Assembly (NCBI GenBank): GCA_011947345.1
Contig: JAAVTG010000005.1
Span: 62,001 to 126,000, forward strand
Source of the DNA: Phytophthora quininea
Lineage: Eukaryota > Oomycota > Peronosporomycetes > Peronosporales > Peronosporaceae
Direction: 5' to 3'
DNA: 64,000 nucleotides
Part shown: positions 21,399 through 31,946 of the stretch, piece by piece
Position numbering within the stretch: position 1 is the stretch's first letter
Layout: each line of letters starts with the position of its first letter
Program-made: the position numbers and the translations under genes
The notes under the pieces: generated by a model
What the model was told of the DNA's origin: nothing
What the model saw: the letters and a program-made list of their open reading frames with translations, nothing else
Databases searched by the model: none

Positions 21399-23589
21399 AT
21401 GCCGGCCCAAGCTTCTAGTACGCGCAAACGACCGCCGGATGTGGGCGTTCCCAAGCCACCATCCTCATCCGTCCGTGCCAAACGCCGGCGACGGTCAAGT
21501 CGATGGGCCCAGCTTCGCACCAGTATCCGGAATGCGATGCAACAAGTTCAAGTCCTGGTGTTCGTGCACATGGCCAATGTCAAGATGTGCCTCGATGTTC
21601 GGATGGGAGCTGTCTTTCGCTGGAAGAAGATCGGGTGGATGGCACTGCAAGCCTTCGCTGTCAGTGAGCGCCATCAGCTGGAGGACCGCTTGCTTGAGCT
21701 CGGGCAGTTCAAGAGGGAAGACCTGACGACGTCGACGGACAAGGCCGTTCAAGCGCGTGTCGACGAGATACTTTCACTGCTGGCAGCCCACGTGTTGCGT
21801 GGACATGTTCAAGAGTACAGTCCGGTTCTGGCAAAGCTTTCGCCGGAATGCCGCCGTCAGCTGAACCAGACTTTTGATACGAGTATTCTTAAGACGTTGA
21901 TGCCACCAGCCGACGTCCTGTACCCCAACTCCTGGTTCTGCTTCCAAACACAGTCAAAATCAGCATCACAACAACATGCGCTGCAAGATCTCGGAGACTT
22001 TGCTCACACGAAAACGTGGCTTCCGGATGAAAGCAAGCATGCCAAGAAGTGTGTGGCGTTTGACACGAAAGTTGAGCGAGCAAGGTCCATCTCCAACATC
22101 AAGGGGACGATCAATGTTCCCAAATGCGACGCAGTGGCCAACGCAGACGACATCGCTTCGGCCAAGCACCTCATCTCAACGATGGCGGCTGACGACAAGC
22201 TCATGATCTCTCGGACGCGGAAGTACAAACCGTTTCCAAGTGCGGAGCAGCGAAGACAACTGCACGAGTACATTGGCACGTGTCGCTGGACATACAACCA
22301 GGCTGTTGCCCACTGTAGAAAAACTAGCATATCCAAGGCCACCGCACTACGAGATCGGTACGTGATGAAGACTACCAGTAAAACGAGAGTGTATCCTGAT
22401 GACATGGGGCCACCTCCAGAGTGGGCATTCAACACCCCAAGCAGCTTCCGGTACAACACACTGCGCAAGTTCGAGTCAAACGTCAAGAGTGCGTTCAGCC
22501 ACAAAGCGAACGGCAACATTGATCACTTGAAAATGCGGTTCAAAAGCAGGAAAAAGGATGGACGCATCTTCACGTTCTGTGAAGATGTGACATTTGCCAA
22601 GATCACATACGTAGAGGGCGAGCCAAGAGCAATGCTGTTCATTACAAAGATAAAAATTATCCCGATTCGGTGCGACCCAGGACTCAAAATTATTAACAAG
22701 ATTCAAATCACGAACGAGAACGGCTACTGGTACGCCGTGATCCCGCAGTACGTTCGCCCTCAAGAGTGTGTGAACCGAGGAAGAACGATCGCGCTGGACC
22801 TTGGTCTGAAAGCTTTCATGACTGGCGTGGATCTTGATGGTAACGCTCTGCACATCGGACGTGGCAATTGAGAGCACTTGGATCGGTTGCGAGGTCGAGC
22901 AGCAGCGGCTCAGTGGCAGATGGCCAGGGTCAAGAATCTGCACGGACATCGCAATGGAAAACGGTGGAGGGCGTTCGCGAGAGCCAAGCGAGCGTTCGAC
23001 TGTGCCACGGCCAAGATGAAAAACTGTGTCAAAGAGTTGCATTATCAGACGTCTGCATATCTAGCCAAGCGCTACGACACCATTGTGCTTCCGATATTCA
23101 GCTCGAAAAGCATGGTGAAGAAAAGCTGCAAGCGCAACCACACGAGCAACAAGATGCTTCTGGGACTCAAGCACTTCCAGTTCCGAGAGCTGTTGAAAGC
23201 CAAGTGCGAGGTGGCGGGCAAGTCGCTGATCGAGTGCTCGGAGATGTACCCCACTCAGACGTGTGGGCGCTGCTCTCGACTGCATTTGAAGATCGGCAAT
23301 CTTAGACTACTACTAGAGACTTGCTGTCTGTCCGTTTGTCGGTCGGTCGGTCCGTCGCCGAGTTTCGATGGACAAGATCCGGCGCTGCCATTGGCTGCCG
23401 AGCGCCAGCGACGGCGGCGCCCATTCGCCAAAAGAGTTTCGGCCAATCGCTGCCGAGCGGAGCGAAGGCGGCCCGAGACGTGGACCACACCAATAGTAGG
23501 GTGGTCCACACTAAACGTACTTAATGAAGAGGTCGACAGTAGTCCCCACACACATAGTCCACAGACAACCAAAACCAAACGCGATGGAG

Positions 23590-25805
23590 CGTGGGAACGT
23601 TACCTGCGCTCACTTGCGAAGACGATGCTATACAAGGACATCCCCAAGGAGTTCGTTTGGAAAGAGAAGCAGTGGGTTCGGCGCAAGCACTAGAGAGAGG
23701 CACTAGAAAGAATAATCCATGTAACCTCCCGGACCCCGAGAAGTTTTTCCTCCGAATATTGCTCTGTAATCGAAGAGAGCCTACACCGTTCGAGAGTTTA
23801 CGGACAGTTAACAGCGTCGTATGTCCCACGTTTTGGGACGCAGCGGTACAATTGGGATATCTTGACAACGATCAAGAGTGGGCTGCATGCATGACAGAGG
23901 CTGCAAGTTTTCAGATCCCATGCCAACTTCGACAGCTCTTCAGTACACTGTTAGTGTACGCGATGCCAAGAGATGTCCGTGGGTTGTGGGACCAATTCTA
24001 TGAGGAATTGAATCGGGATATAGCGCATAAGAACCGGAACCTCCCCGAGTCTACACGGGAGACTGTGGTGTTGTTTGAGGCGCTAAAAAGCGTGAACGAT
24101 TTGCTACAGGTGAGTGGATATGCTGTGACCGATTTTGACCTTCCGCAGTTGAGTGATTTCCCGAGTTTGGTTCGAGAGTCTCTTCTCGACAACAATCTCA
24201 TACGCCGCGAGAAAAGCTACAGCACAAGGACATTGGAGGCTATTGTTCGCGACGAGGCCAAACTCAACGAAGGGCAGAAAGCCGTATTCGACCATATCAT
24301 ACAAGCCGTCGAAGCCGAGTCAGGACATGAGATATCGACGATCAGCGCTTCGCGTAACGACGGGGGCAGTTCATCCACGCGGGAAATTTCACAAAAGCTT
24401 CTTTTCGTTGATGAGCCTGGTGGAATGGGAAAGTCTACGTTACTTCAATACATTTTGGCCAGGGTGCGTCTGGATGGGAAGATTGCACTTGCTGTTGCAT
24501 CCAGTGGAATTGCATCTCCACTTCTCATGGGCGGGCGTACGGCGCATTCTACTTTCAAAATTCCGCTGAAACTGGACAAGGATTTTACGTGTTCGATTTT
24601 CAAACAGTCGCACCTGCGCAAGCTTATCCAGCAGACCAGTTTGGTCATTTGGGATGAAGCTCCGGTGACGCATCGCCACGCGTTTGAGGCTGTCGACCGA
24701 ATGCTACGGGACATTGTGGATAACCCCAGGGAGCCTTTCGGCGGAGAGGTTTTTGTCCTCTCAGGAGATGTCTGCCAGGTCCTTCCTGTCGTGGAGAGAG
24801 GCACGCCTGCAGAAACGATAAACGCGTGTATAAAGGAATTGCCTCTGTGGAGACACTTTTGCAGGTTCGGTTAACGCAGAACATACGCATTGGGAGCGAG
24901 GGGACAGGAGAAAGCGACGAGAATATCCTCTCTCTCTCTCTGATTTTGTGCTTGCCGTCGGGAGGGTCGGCACGAAAAACGTGCTGATCTTGGCAATGAC
25001 TACATCAAAATTCCTGCTGATATGCTGATCCCGAATCCTCCTGTAGAAGACGACGAGGACGAGGAAATAGCTCCAGGGGCAATACCAAGGGGTATGACCC
25101 GCATCACGGACGCAATGTATGCCGACGTTGCGAATCCGAAGGTTGCGACGAATGGATATTTTGCCAGCCGGACGATTTTGACGACTACGAACGAGACGGT
25201 ACGGAGAATCAACGAGGCAGTCGCAGCTCGACTTCCGGAGACAGCGCGGGAGTATTTGTCGGTGGACGCGGTGGAGGATGATGACGGAACATTGTTCGAG
25301 CAGGAGTTCCTCCACTCGGTGAACATGAACGGGATTCCACCTCACAGACTACTGCTCAAGAAGGGCATCCCCATCATGATGATGAGAAATCTGAACCCGG
25401 ATCTTGGACTGTGCAACGGGACGCGTCAACGAATCGTCGGCTTGAAGGACCACGTCATTCGAGCAACAATTATGACTGGAGAACGAACAGGCAAGAAGTA
25501 CTCATCCCGAGAATTATGTTCGTGAGCGACGACGACAACTCCGATTTCCCCTTCCGGCTACGACGAAAGCAGTTCCCCGTGCAACCAGCATTCGCCATGA
25601 CGATTAACACGGCCCAAGGTCAGACGGTGTTAAACTTGAGCCTGTACTTGGCTCCCCGTGCTTTTCGCATGGCCAGTTGTATGTTGCGTTGTCTCACGTG
25701 ACCTCCCGAAGCAAGTTCAAGGCGTTGATTGAGTATCCAGAGTTCGTAGAGCCGGACGGAGGAGTGCACACGAGAAACATCGTGTACACGCAGATTTTTG
25801 ATTAG
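23590..25805 (+). pseudogene. Helitron Pif1-like helicase, frame-broken
   Basis: C-terminal helicase part of a Rep-helicase protein. It begins mid-protein (LYKDIPKEFVWKEKQWVRRK), changes frame near 23690, and continues LPDPEKFFLRILLCNRREP. Walker A is FVDEPGGMGKSTLLQ (usual form GPGGTGKT, so slightly altered). Walker B is LVIWDEAPVTHRHAFEAVDR, followed by LSGDVCQVLPVV. Later frames give PNPPVEDDEDEEIAPGAI, TTTNETVRRINEAVAARLP, HRLLLKKGIPIMMMRNL, QPAFAMTINTAQGQTV and LYVALSHVTSRSKF. It ends at 25805. Frame breaks lie near 24860, 25500 and 25670. A (CT)7 tract at 24928-24941 is close to one break. Confidence 0.85.
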
Positions 25806-26033
25806 GAGTCGAGGTCCATTGCTAGGCTAGGTGTAGTAGCTTGCCATTACGAACTAGAACCTAGTTTTATGTCGGACAAATGGCACTTGGCAATTTTCAT
25901 GTGTTTTATAAAACATTTTAAAGCCTGTACGTTTTAGAATTAACTACTTGCGAAATCGTGTGAAAAGCAACATCATCCCGCCGGAGCGAAGCGGAGGCGG
26001 GCAGTCCACACAGCTGCATCCAACCATAACCCA

Positions 26034-26050
26034 CCGCCGCGTAGCGGCGG
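26034..26050 (+). repeat. Helitron 3' terminal hairpin
   Basis: CCGCCGC (26034-26040), loop GTA, GCGGCGG (26044-26050), followed by CGCTCGG and the terminal CTAG at 26058-26061. Stem, spacing and terminus match the Helitron 3' end, which acts as the transposition stop signal. Confidence 0.9.
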
Positions 26051-26182
26051 CGCTCGGCTAGTAAGGATGTATTCGAGTGTCCGCACTGCGACCACGTGGC
26101 TGGCCGAGATGTGAATGCTGCCTTCAATATCGTACGGTTCAAGTGTGCAGGATCGCTGGCAGTGCATGCGATTTATCGCTAG

Positions 26183-26270
26183 AAACTAGAAGACAAGCGA
26201 TCTCGTTTCGGGCTGCAGCGAAACGGGTCGAACCTCGACACGAGCTCAATGAGCTCGTGTTAGCGAAGTC
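26183..26270 (+). ncRNA. Candidate Fanzor guide-RNA / right-end region
   Basis: Immediately after the Fanzor stop there are two strong hairpins: CGTTTCG (26204-26210) with CGAAACG (26219-26225), and ACACGAGCTCA (26238-26248) with TGAGCTCGTGT (26250-26260). In TnpB and Fanzor loci the guide-scaffold RNA comes from the 3' end of the gene and the element's right end, so this is the natural place for it. The block ends where the P10 coding text resumes. RNA expression is inference only; no family match was tested. Confidence 0.4.
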
Positions 26271-26275
26271 TGTAG
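26271..26275. repeat. Right copy of candidate target duplication TGTAG
   Basis: Partner of 16699-16703, at the right edge of the transposon block. Joining P10 with a single copy leaves a one-base frame difference, so the boundary or the sequence is not fully explained. Confidence 0.35.
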
Positions 26276-26560
26276 TGGCAGAGCGGAGCGCACTCCAGCA
26301 GCCAACTTCAGTTCCTTTAACTCCACGTCAAGCTGCTTTACTTCTTCACGAAGTCGCAGCAGCTCCTGTCGCTGTCGTTGTCGCCATGTATTGGACTTGG
26401 TCTTAAGCCTGGCTTGCGTCTTCCCTTCATTCGACTCCAGCCGACAATCCCATGCGTCTGACGCGACCTCCACGCCATCGAGATCGATGGCCTCGTCGGG
26501 GAGCGGTAGCAGCTCCAGATCCGCCTCACCCAACACGAAATCGCTGTCGAAGGCCTCCAT
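26276..26560 (-). pseudogene. P10, 5' half: N-terminus and bZIP part
   Basis: The ATG at 26560 gives an acidic start (MEAFDSDFVLGEADLELLPL), then a basic and coiled-coil segment (NTWRQRQRQELLRLREEVKQLDVELKELKL), and reads AAGVRSALPL at the insertion edge. No second helix or START-like part follows on this side. The missing part matches what begins at 16690 on the same strand. The 5' end lies only 18 bases from the stop of P11, so the original promoter is inside or behind P11. Confidence 0.7.
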
Positions 26561-26577
26561 GAGCTCCACGAGCTCCT

Positions 26578-27750
26578 CTATTCTGATAGTCTCCTGGTTG
26601 TGCGACTGGATTTTGCGACTGCGACAAGCTGTCGTGACTGGCAGTTGTTGTTGAACGACTTCCAGTCCTCCTCCACGAGCGTTTCGCCCAGTGTGCGGCT
26701 GTACCAGTGGTGCACCGTTTGACGTGACTGCGAGATGAACGCGACGAGTTATCGAGCGTTGTTCTCCTGGTCCACGTCTCCCTTCCGGAACCGAGGCAGC
26801 AGCTCTGAGTGGATTTCAACCACCGACGGCGAGAGCTGCTCGGTGCTTGCTCGCCGCACTTTGATCCAGCCCGACTTCTGGAGCTGCACTTCTCGACAGC
26901 CTTCAACATTCAGCGGGGTGGACCGCCCAGCGAACACGATGACGACGGAACCGTCCGCTTCTGTGTACTTCCGAGCTACGTGTTTGCCACGCACGGGCAC
27001 AGATTGCCCGTAGCGAGTCGAAGTACACGTGAACGACCGTGCTATCGTGTCGTCCTGCAATCGTTCGCTCTGTGGCGAAATGTTATCACCTAGCGGAGAT
27101 AGCGCACAAACACGCCAGCACCCCGTCGCTGTGGTGTCGATATTGAACGGAAACAGCGAACTATTGTGCGACTCCATCGCCAAGCTGGCAGTGGAGTCTG
27201 ATCGAAGATGTGGCTCGCTTGGAGTGATACCGGTGCCCCACTTGGTCGACGATTCCGAGGGCGTTCGTGTTGAAGCTCCAACCGAGTCCTTGACACCAAT
27301 GCGAGCAAGTCAGCGAAGATGCCTTCGTCGTCTTGCGACGAGATATCCCAACAAAAGTTCTTGTCTTTCTGCAGCTCGAACGCCATCAACACAATGTGTT
27401 TGCGCTGGAGGCGACAGAGTATCTCTGTCAGTTCCTACGAATTCAGCCATAGTTCATGCATACTAACCTCGTCGTCGAGTTCTCTTTTCTTTTGTCTGGA
27501 GCGTCGAAGTGATGCTGCCTTGTGACTGCAGCGCGAGTTTGAGCTTCTTGTTTAATTCCTCAGCATATACTCGTTCCTGGAACTTGCTATCGGCAATAGC
27601 TTCCCATGCGGATGTGCTACCAAGACTCGCAGTAGTAATTGTTGATGGGGAGAGAACTTCATTGAATTCCTCTTGCTGTCGTCGCGCTCGCTTCTTCTTC
27701 GGGGAGGAAACAATGCAGACATCGCTTTCAGACGACCAAGTCCTTGTCAT
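26578..27750 (-). pseudogene. P11: family member with premature stop
   Basis: The ATG at 27750 (MTRTWSSESDVCIV) is followed by PKKKRARRQQEEFNEVLS and AWEAIADSKFQERVYAEELN. A GTTAGT donor at 27467 ends exon 1. Exon 2 contains ISSQDDEGIFADLLALV, then needs a frame change between about 27290 and 27190 to reach NSSLFPFNIDTTATGCWRV, GKHVARKYTEADGSVVIVFA, QKSGWIKVRRA and VVEIHSELLPRF. A TAA at about 26749 interrupts the C-terminus just before LVAFISQSRQTVHHWYSRTL and GETLVEEDWKSF. The normal end would be the TAG at 26580-26578. P12 and P14 are the closest relatives. Confidence 0.7.
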
Positions 27751-27895
27751 TTTACTATCTCCTGCGTAAATTCTTAAATGCTCGGCCTCCAAGTCTCAAC
27801 TAGCTGCCCCGTAATCACATGAACCGCATCAACGCGTTGAAGTACAAGCTTGGTCGATGGCAAAACCCCCAAGTGTATTAACATTAATAACCCAG

Positions 27896-29215
27896 CTACA
27901 CACATTTGATCACCAACTCTGTTTCTCTGCCAGCGTGGAATGCTTTCCAGTCCTCTTCCAGCAGCATGTCGTTCAACGTTTGCGTGCACAACACGCTCAT
28001 CGAGTCGTGGGTTTTGATCGCCCAGTCGATGAGTACTCGCGCACGGAGTTCATTATAAGCGCTTCGAAATTGTGGCAGCATCTCTGCATGGATTTCGACA
28101 ATAGCGGATGACGGGCTGCTCGAGTCTGTTGAAGCAGCTTGGCGCACCTTGATCCACCCTGAGTTTTGCAATTGAACATCTTTGAATACGATGTTGGAGA
28201 CGTTTGTGGAGGTCGAGCGTCCTGCGAACACGATGGTGATGGAGCCATCGTTATCAACGAACTTTTGGCACGTGTTGTTTCCTAGCATTTCCTGGAAGTG
28301 CGGCGAATAGCACTTGAATGACCGCGCCACGGTATCGTCTTCTAGTGTGCGTACTTCCTCGTCCACTCTCGCATGTTTGGAGAAGGGGCTTTCACTGAAC
28401 ATTCGCCAACAAGCAGCAGCCGCAATTTTGGCACTAAAGGCAGTAGCGAGCATCCGTGACGCTCTAGCAAAAGGCCCTGCTTGGTGTCCGTTTTCACATT
28501 TGGCACTCCCGTGCACAAACCCCAGGAAGCGGTGACCATCAGACTTCTGGGGTCTTCAAACTGGCGTCGTTGTAGCTCCAGTCGAATCTTCGCCAGCAAG
28601 GTAAGTAAGTCCGCAACTATGGCATCGTCATCTTCGTACGTCGGAGCTGGAGGTGGGGCGGTCGAAACCTCCAGCTGGAGCACCGCCGAGAGAATGTCCT
28701 GCAAGGAAGAGCCTTGTCAGTTCAGCTTCCTTTCGTATCAGCCTCTTATTTCCAACCTTATCTGTCAGGGTTCGCTGCATCCTCTCTTCCAGAGCGACAC
28801 CGCGCTTGGCCTGCGTGCGCAGCAGCGTCTTGAGCTCCTGGTTCTGCTTCTCGACACGCTGGCGTTCTTTGAACTGGCGATCGGCGATGCCTTCCCATAT
28901 TGACGCTACAGTGGCAGCTCCCTGTGGGTTGGGACTGCTGCTGGATTGGCAGTTGGTCACTGCTGGCACAGGTCGCTGCGGACCGAACGCGCGGCGCTTC
29001 TTGAGCTGCTCCAGGCGACGCTCCAGCTTCCCGCTGAGCTCGCGCAGGTGCTTGAGCTCCACCTGCTGGCGACGCACGCGCTTCTTCTTGGGCTGCACCA
29101 GCGGGACTACGGACGCCGACGGCGAGCTGCCGGCGCTGTCCGAGCTGATCGGGGACATCGCCATCGTTGTCGGAATGGAATGGCCGTGCTCTTGCCGTGG
29201 CGCTGGGACCATCAT
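27896..29215 (-). CDS. P12: bZIP-like / START-like protein
   Basis: Exon 1, 28757-29215, starts at the ATG MMVPAPRQEHGHS and contains VQPKKKRVRRQQVELKHLREL and IWEGIADRQFKERQRVEKQ. Intron 28756-28699 is 58 nt, phase 0, with acceptor ttgcag. Exon 2 runs through DDDAIVADLLTLLAKIRLELQ to SAKIAAAACWRMFSESP, NNTCQKFVDNDGSITIVFAG, QNSGWIKVRQ, IVEIHAEMLPQFR and LNDMLLEEDWKAF. One single-base shift is needed near 28455 (between KQGLLLERHG and MLATAFSAKI). There is no second intron, unlike P14. An adjacent relative of P11. Confidence 0.7.
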
Positions 29216-29326
29216 TCTGTGGACAGTGAGAGTAATCACTTGTTGACGCCATTAGCAATTTCTACCAATCACAGAGGTGAAGAGGTTCTATTGGCCAAAA
29301 TCGCATTTTCGATTTCGATAATTGAA

Positions 29327-30644
29327 ATGAGCTTCTTGGAGCGCTTGGCAGACCCGGCCGTGCTGGCGGAGGCACTGGCCTTCATCGACGCCTTCGATCT
29401 GACGGCCAGTGGAGGGAGCGAGGCGGAAGCTACGTCGGGAAGCAGCGATGGTGCTGCCGAAGAGCTGAGCAAGCGCCGTCGAAGGCCGGACAAGTTTGAA
29501 CAGTCGAAGACCAAGCGCAAGAACGCTCTATACAGTGCGAGGCTGCGCGCCAAGAAGAAAAGCGAGCGGGAGCAGCTGAAAGAGCAGATAGCGCGGCTGG
29601 AGCTGCAGCTGCAGCTGCAGATTACAACAAGGTGGAAGGCTGTCCGCAAGCTCGTCGCCGTTATCGACTGGACTACTTCCAGCAACGTCGACGCGGTGGC
29701 TGGAAGAGGCAGCAGAGCAGGCGCTAAAGAGGCAAAAAGCGGAACTGCTGAATGTGCAGCTTAAGATGTACCTGGCCAAGGTGATGACCACGTCGTCTAC
29801 TCTACAAACCACTTTTCAGAACTTCCATGCACTGAAGAACGAGATCGGAGCTGCAGTTGGTCCACCGTCTACCATCCTGGCCGAGCCATCGCTGCGCAGC
29901 AACGACGCCACTCCGCAGCTTGGCGACCTTCGCGCGTACTTGGACCAAATGTACACGGAAGCACAGTCTGTGTTTGCACTTGATGAAGTAACCGGCGCTT
30001 CTTCCTTCCAGCTGCAGACCACACACGATCCAAAGTCTGGGGGCGTGCTTGGGCAAATTATGTCTGCGACTCCTGTGGGATGCGGCCTAGACACTGCCAG
30101 CCGAATGGTCTGGAATGGAATGCAGCTCAAGGGCGGCTTGTGCTGCAAAGAATTCGTTCACCGCTTCCATCTGAACGCAAATGTGGTCGCTAAAAGCTAT
30201 TACTTGAACGTCAAGGATCGACAAGACACGTGCATGCTTCACGGGGTGTCCATGGTGCGCAAGTTTGAGGAGCGGGATCGTATACTGTACATGTGGACAT
30301 CAGCGATTATTCCACCGCAGCACGACCAGAACGCTGACCCGATTGGCATTAAACGTCGGTCGCTTTGCTTCCGCGAAAAAGGTTGGGCAATGCTTTCACG
30401 CGTACCCGATAACCCAGATCACGCAGCAGTGTTCCATACGAAATATGAAGTATTTAACGACCTTCAATATGGAGCTGGAGGATACGAATCAGCAATGCGC
30501 GACTTCGAGCAACTCTGCTATGGGGTCGTGGAAACGCTCAGCGCCAGTATGCGCTTGTTTCATGAAGGCGTCAAAACACGCTGCTGGAGGAGGCACCTCC
30601 GCAGCAAGTTGCATGAAACGTGTTTGAAATTCGGGTTTCCGTGA
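29327..30644 (+). CDS. P13: bZIP / START-like protein
   Basis: The ATG at 29327 (MSFLERLADPAVLAEALAFID) is followed by a basic region closer to classical bZIP (KRKNALYSARLRAKKKSERE) with Asn and Arg at the expected spacing, and the zipper QLKEQIARLELQLQLQ. One frame change between about 29600 and 29650 leads to STRWLEEAAEQALKRQKAEL and the START-like half (MSATPVGCGLDTASRMVWNG, SMVRKFEERDRILYMWTSAI, LCFREKGWAMLSRV). No introns are needed. Its last 85 bases overlap antisense with the open frame of P14. Confidence 0.7.
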
Positions 30645-31946
30645 CAGATACCGCAAAATACAAGCAACACGCAGCCAGCCTTCATATTTAAGTTAAATTG
30701 CTTCCAAGCCTCCTCCACGACGAATGCGCTCAACCTTTGCGAATACCATGCTTTCGCCTTTTGATGCGACTTGGACAACCAAATTATGAGCTCTTGGGTG
30801 TTTCTCTCTTGATTCACACTGCATGGCTGAAAATGAGGAACCAATTCCGTGTGCATCTCGATCAATGATGTGGAATCGCTGTTTTCAACCTCTTGCACTT
30901 GAATCCAACCAGTCTTTTGCACCTGCGTGCCTCGTCGAAGCATTCCATTTGACTGCACAGCAAAAACGATGGTAGCGCAGCCACACTTACTATTGAATGT
31001 GCGGCACGTGTGATGGCCACACAGAGTAACCTTCCGTCCGAAATGTGTCGAAGCGACCTCGAACGACCGCGCTACCAAATTGTCTTCGGCCGTAGTTTCC
31101 TAAACACGAGAAAACGTCAACTAGCGATAGCATACCGGAAAACACGAGCATCTCTACCTGGCTCGAAGTCAAACCCTCGCCAACAGGAGATGAAGCGAAC
31201 AAGCGCCAGCACGCGGCCATGGTGGCCATCACATTAAATGGCACACAGAAACGTCCGTGGGTTTCCATGACTGGGCCACCTCCGTTCTCGATCTTCACGC
31301 GCGGCTCTCCTGTAAAGATGCCGCAGGAAACGAATGCCAGAGGTCTTCTAGGGTCCTCGATTTGTTGTTTCTGCAACTCCAAGTACATCCGCATCACCAA
31401 GACGAGCAGATCTGCAAACACTCCTTCCTCGTCTGTAGCCGCTTTGCACGACTGTGCGCTATCACTGCTCTCCTCGAGCAGCTCTAGCTGACTGTGGTTC
31501 TGCCCTCAAAGCGCAACAACAACAATCGTCAAGTCATGCAGTACTGCCGGCACAAATAATTCCGAGTCCGCACCTGTGTTCTCCACGCCTTGCACAACAA
31601 TTTCTCTTGCATGGAAAGCGAGAGTTCGTGGCGCGAGCGAAGAACCGCCGTGAGCCCCTCGTTTTCCTTCTCAGCTTGTACACGCGCTGCCAATTGGCGA
31701 GTAGCGATTCCTTCCCATACGAAAGAAAACTCTGGCCAGTGAGGATTGATTCGAGACGCGTTGCTTCTTGAGGCGCTCCACGTGATGCTGCAGCTCGCCC
31801 GCCAGTTGGCGGAGATGCAAAAGCTCCACCTTCCGGCGGCGCACACGCTTCTTCTTGGGGGTATGGATCCCAGTGGCGCCTAGCCTGAGCGGTTGGACGT
31901 CATGACCAGCTCTACAGCGCACTGCTTCGTCGGGGAGCGGCGCCAT
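30560..31946 (-). CDS. P14: bZIP-like / START-like protein
   Basis: Exons are 31575-31946, 31158-31487 and 30560-31099. Introns of 87 and 58 nt are GT-AG and phase 0. The ATG at 31946 precedes HTPKKKRVRRRKVELLHLRQL. A one-base shift near 31765 is needed before VWEGIATRQLAARVQAEKEN. Exon 2 has EEGVFADLLVLVMRMYLELQ and METHGRFCVPFNVMATMAAC. Exon 3 has ETTAEDNLVARSFEVASTHF, KTGWIQVQEV, LIEMHTELVPHF and LSAFVVEEAWKQF. No stop follows the usual C-terminal motif; the frame continues about 35 residues into the antisense of P13 and stops at 30560. Confidence 0.7.

Larger units (their letters stand above)
23300..26061 (+). mobile_element. Helitron, 2762 bp, inserted in the Fanzor gene
   Basis: It starts with TC (TCTTAGACTACTAC) after an A at 23299 and ends with CTAG before a T at 26062, the expected A/T insertion of Helitrons without target duplication. 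A GC-rich hairpin lies seven bases before the terminal CTAG. Removing 23300-26061 rejoins the Fanzor reading frame through its zinc finger, an independent proof of both ends. Its only gene is a broken Pif1-type helicase. There is about 290 bp between the 5' end and the helicase, so the HUH Rep domain is missing and the copy cannot move alone. Confidence 0.92.
21399..26182 (+). pseudogene. Fanzor nuclease gene, split by a Helitron
   Basis: A eukaryotic TnpB/IS605 relative; the family are RNA-guided DNA nucleases carried by transposons. Coding parts are 21399-23299 and 26062-26182, together 673 residues. Residues 1-265 are a poorly conserved N-terminus. The core starts at RKYKPFPSAEQRRQLHEYIG, with TCRWTYNQAVAHCRK. 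RuvC-I Asp is in RTIALDLGLKAF (about D467). The usual second-site position (DTIVLPIFSSKSM) has no Glu, but Glu occurs just before the zinc finger (ECSEMYPTQTCGRC), matching the rearranged site known in Fanzors. The zinc finger is CGRC (about 622-625) plus CPHC (about 640-643), and RuvC-III Asp is in AGRDVNAAFNI. Lesions: in-frame TGA at 22869-22871 and the Helitron between the two zinc-finger halves. Confidence 0.88.
16704..26270. mobile_element. Nested transposon block inserted in P10
   Basis: A 9.6-kb interval containing only transposon genes: a DUF6818-like Myb gene and Harbinger transposase, a Tc1/mariner element, a Fanzor gene and a Helitron. Both flanks are halves of one family gene on the same strand. 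No shared terminal inverted repeat is visible at the two outer edges (left GAGGATTGGGCCC, right end GTGTTAGCGAAGTC), so the block is probably a sequence of insertions rather than one element. The order that can be proved is Helitron into Fanzor, and mariner at a TA site between the Harbinger and Fanzor parts. Confidence 0.7.

Noticed and set aside
22476..23042. Minus-strand open frame of 188 codons
   Set aside because: Antisense to the Fanzor core; no recognisable domain.
24928..24941. (CT)7 tract
   Set aside because: A simple microsatellite inside the decayed Helitron helicase; close to a frame break but too short to be of interest by itself.
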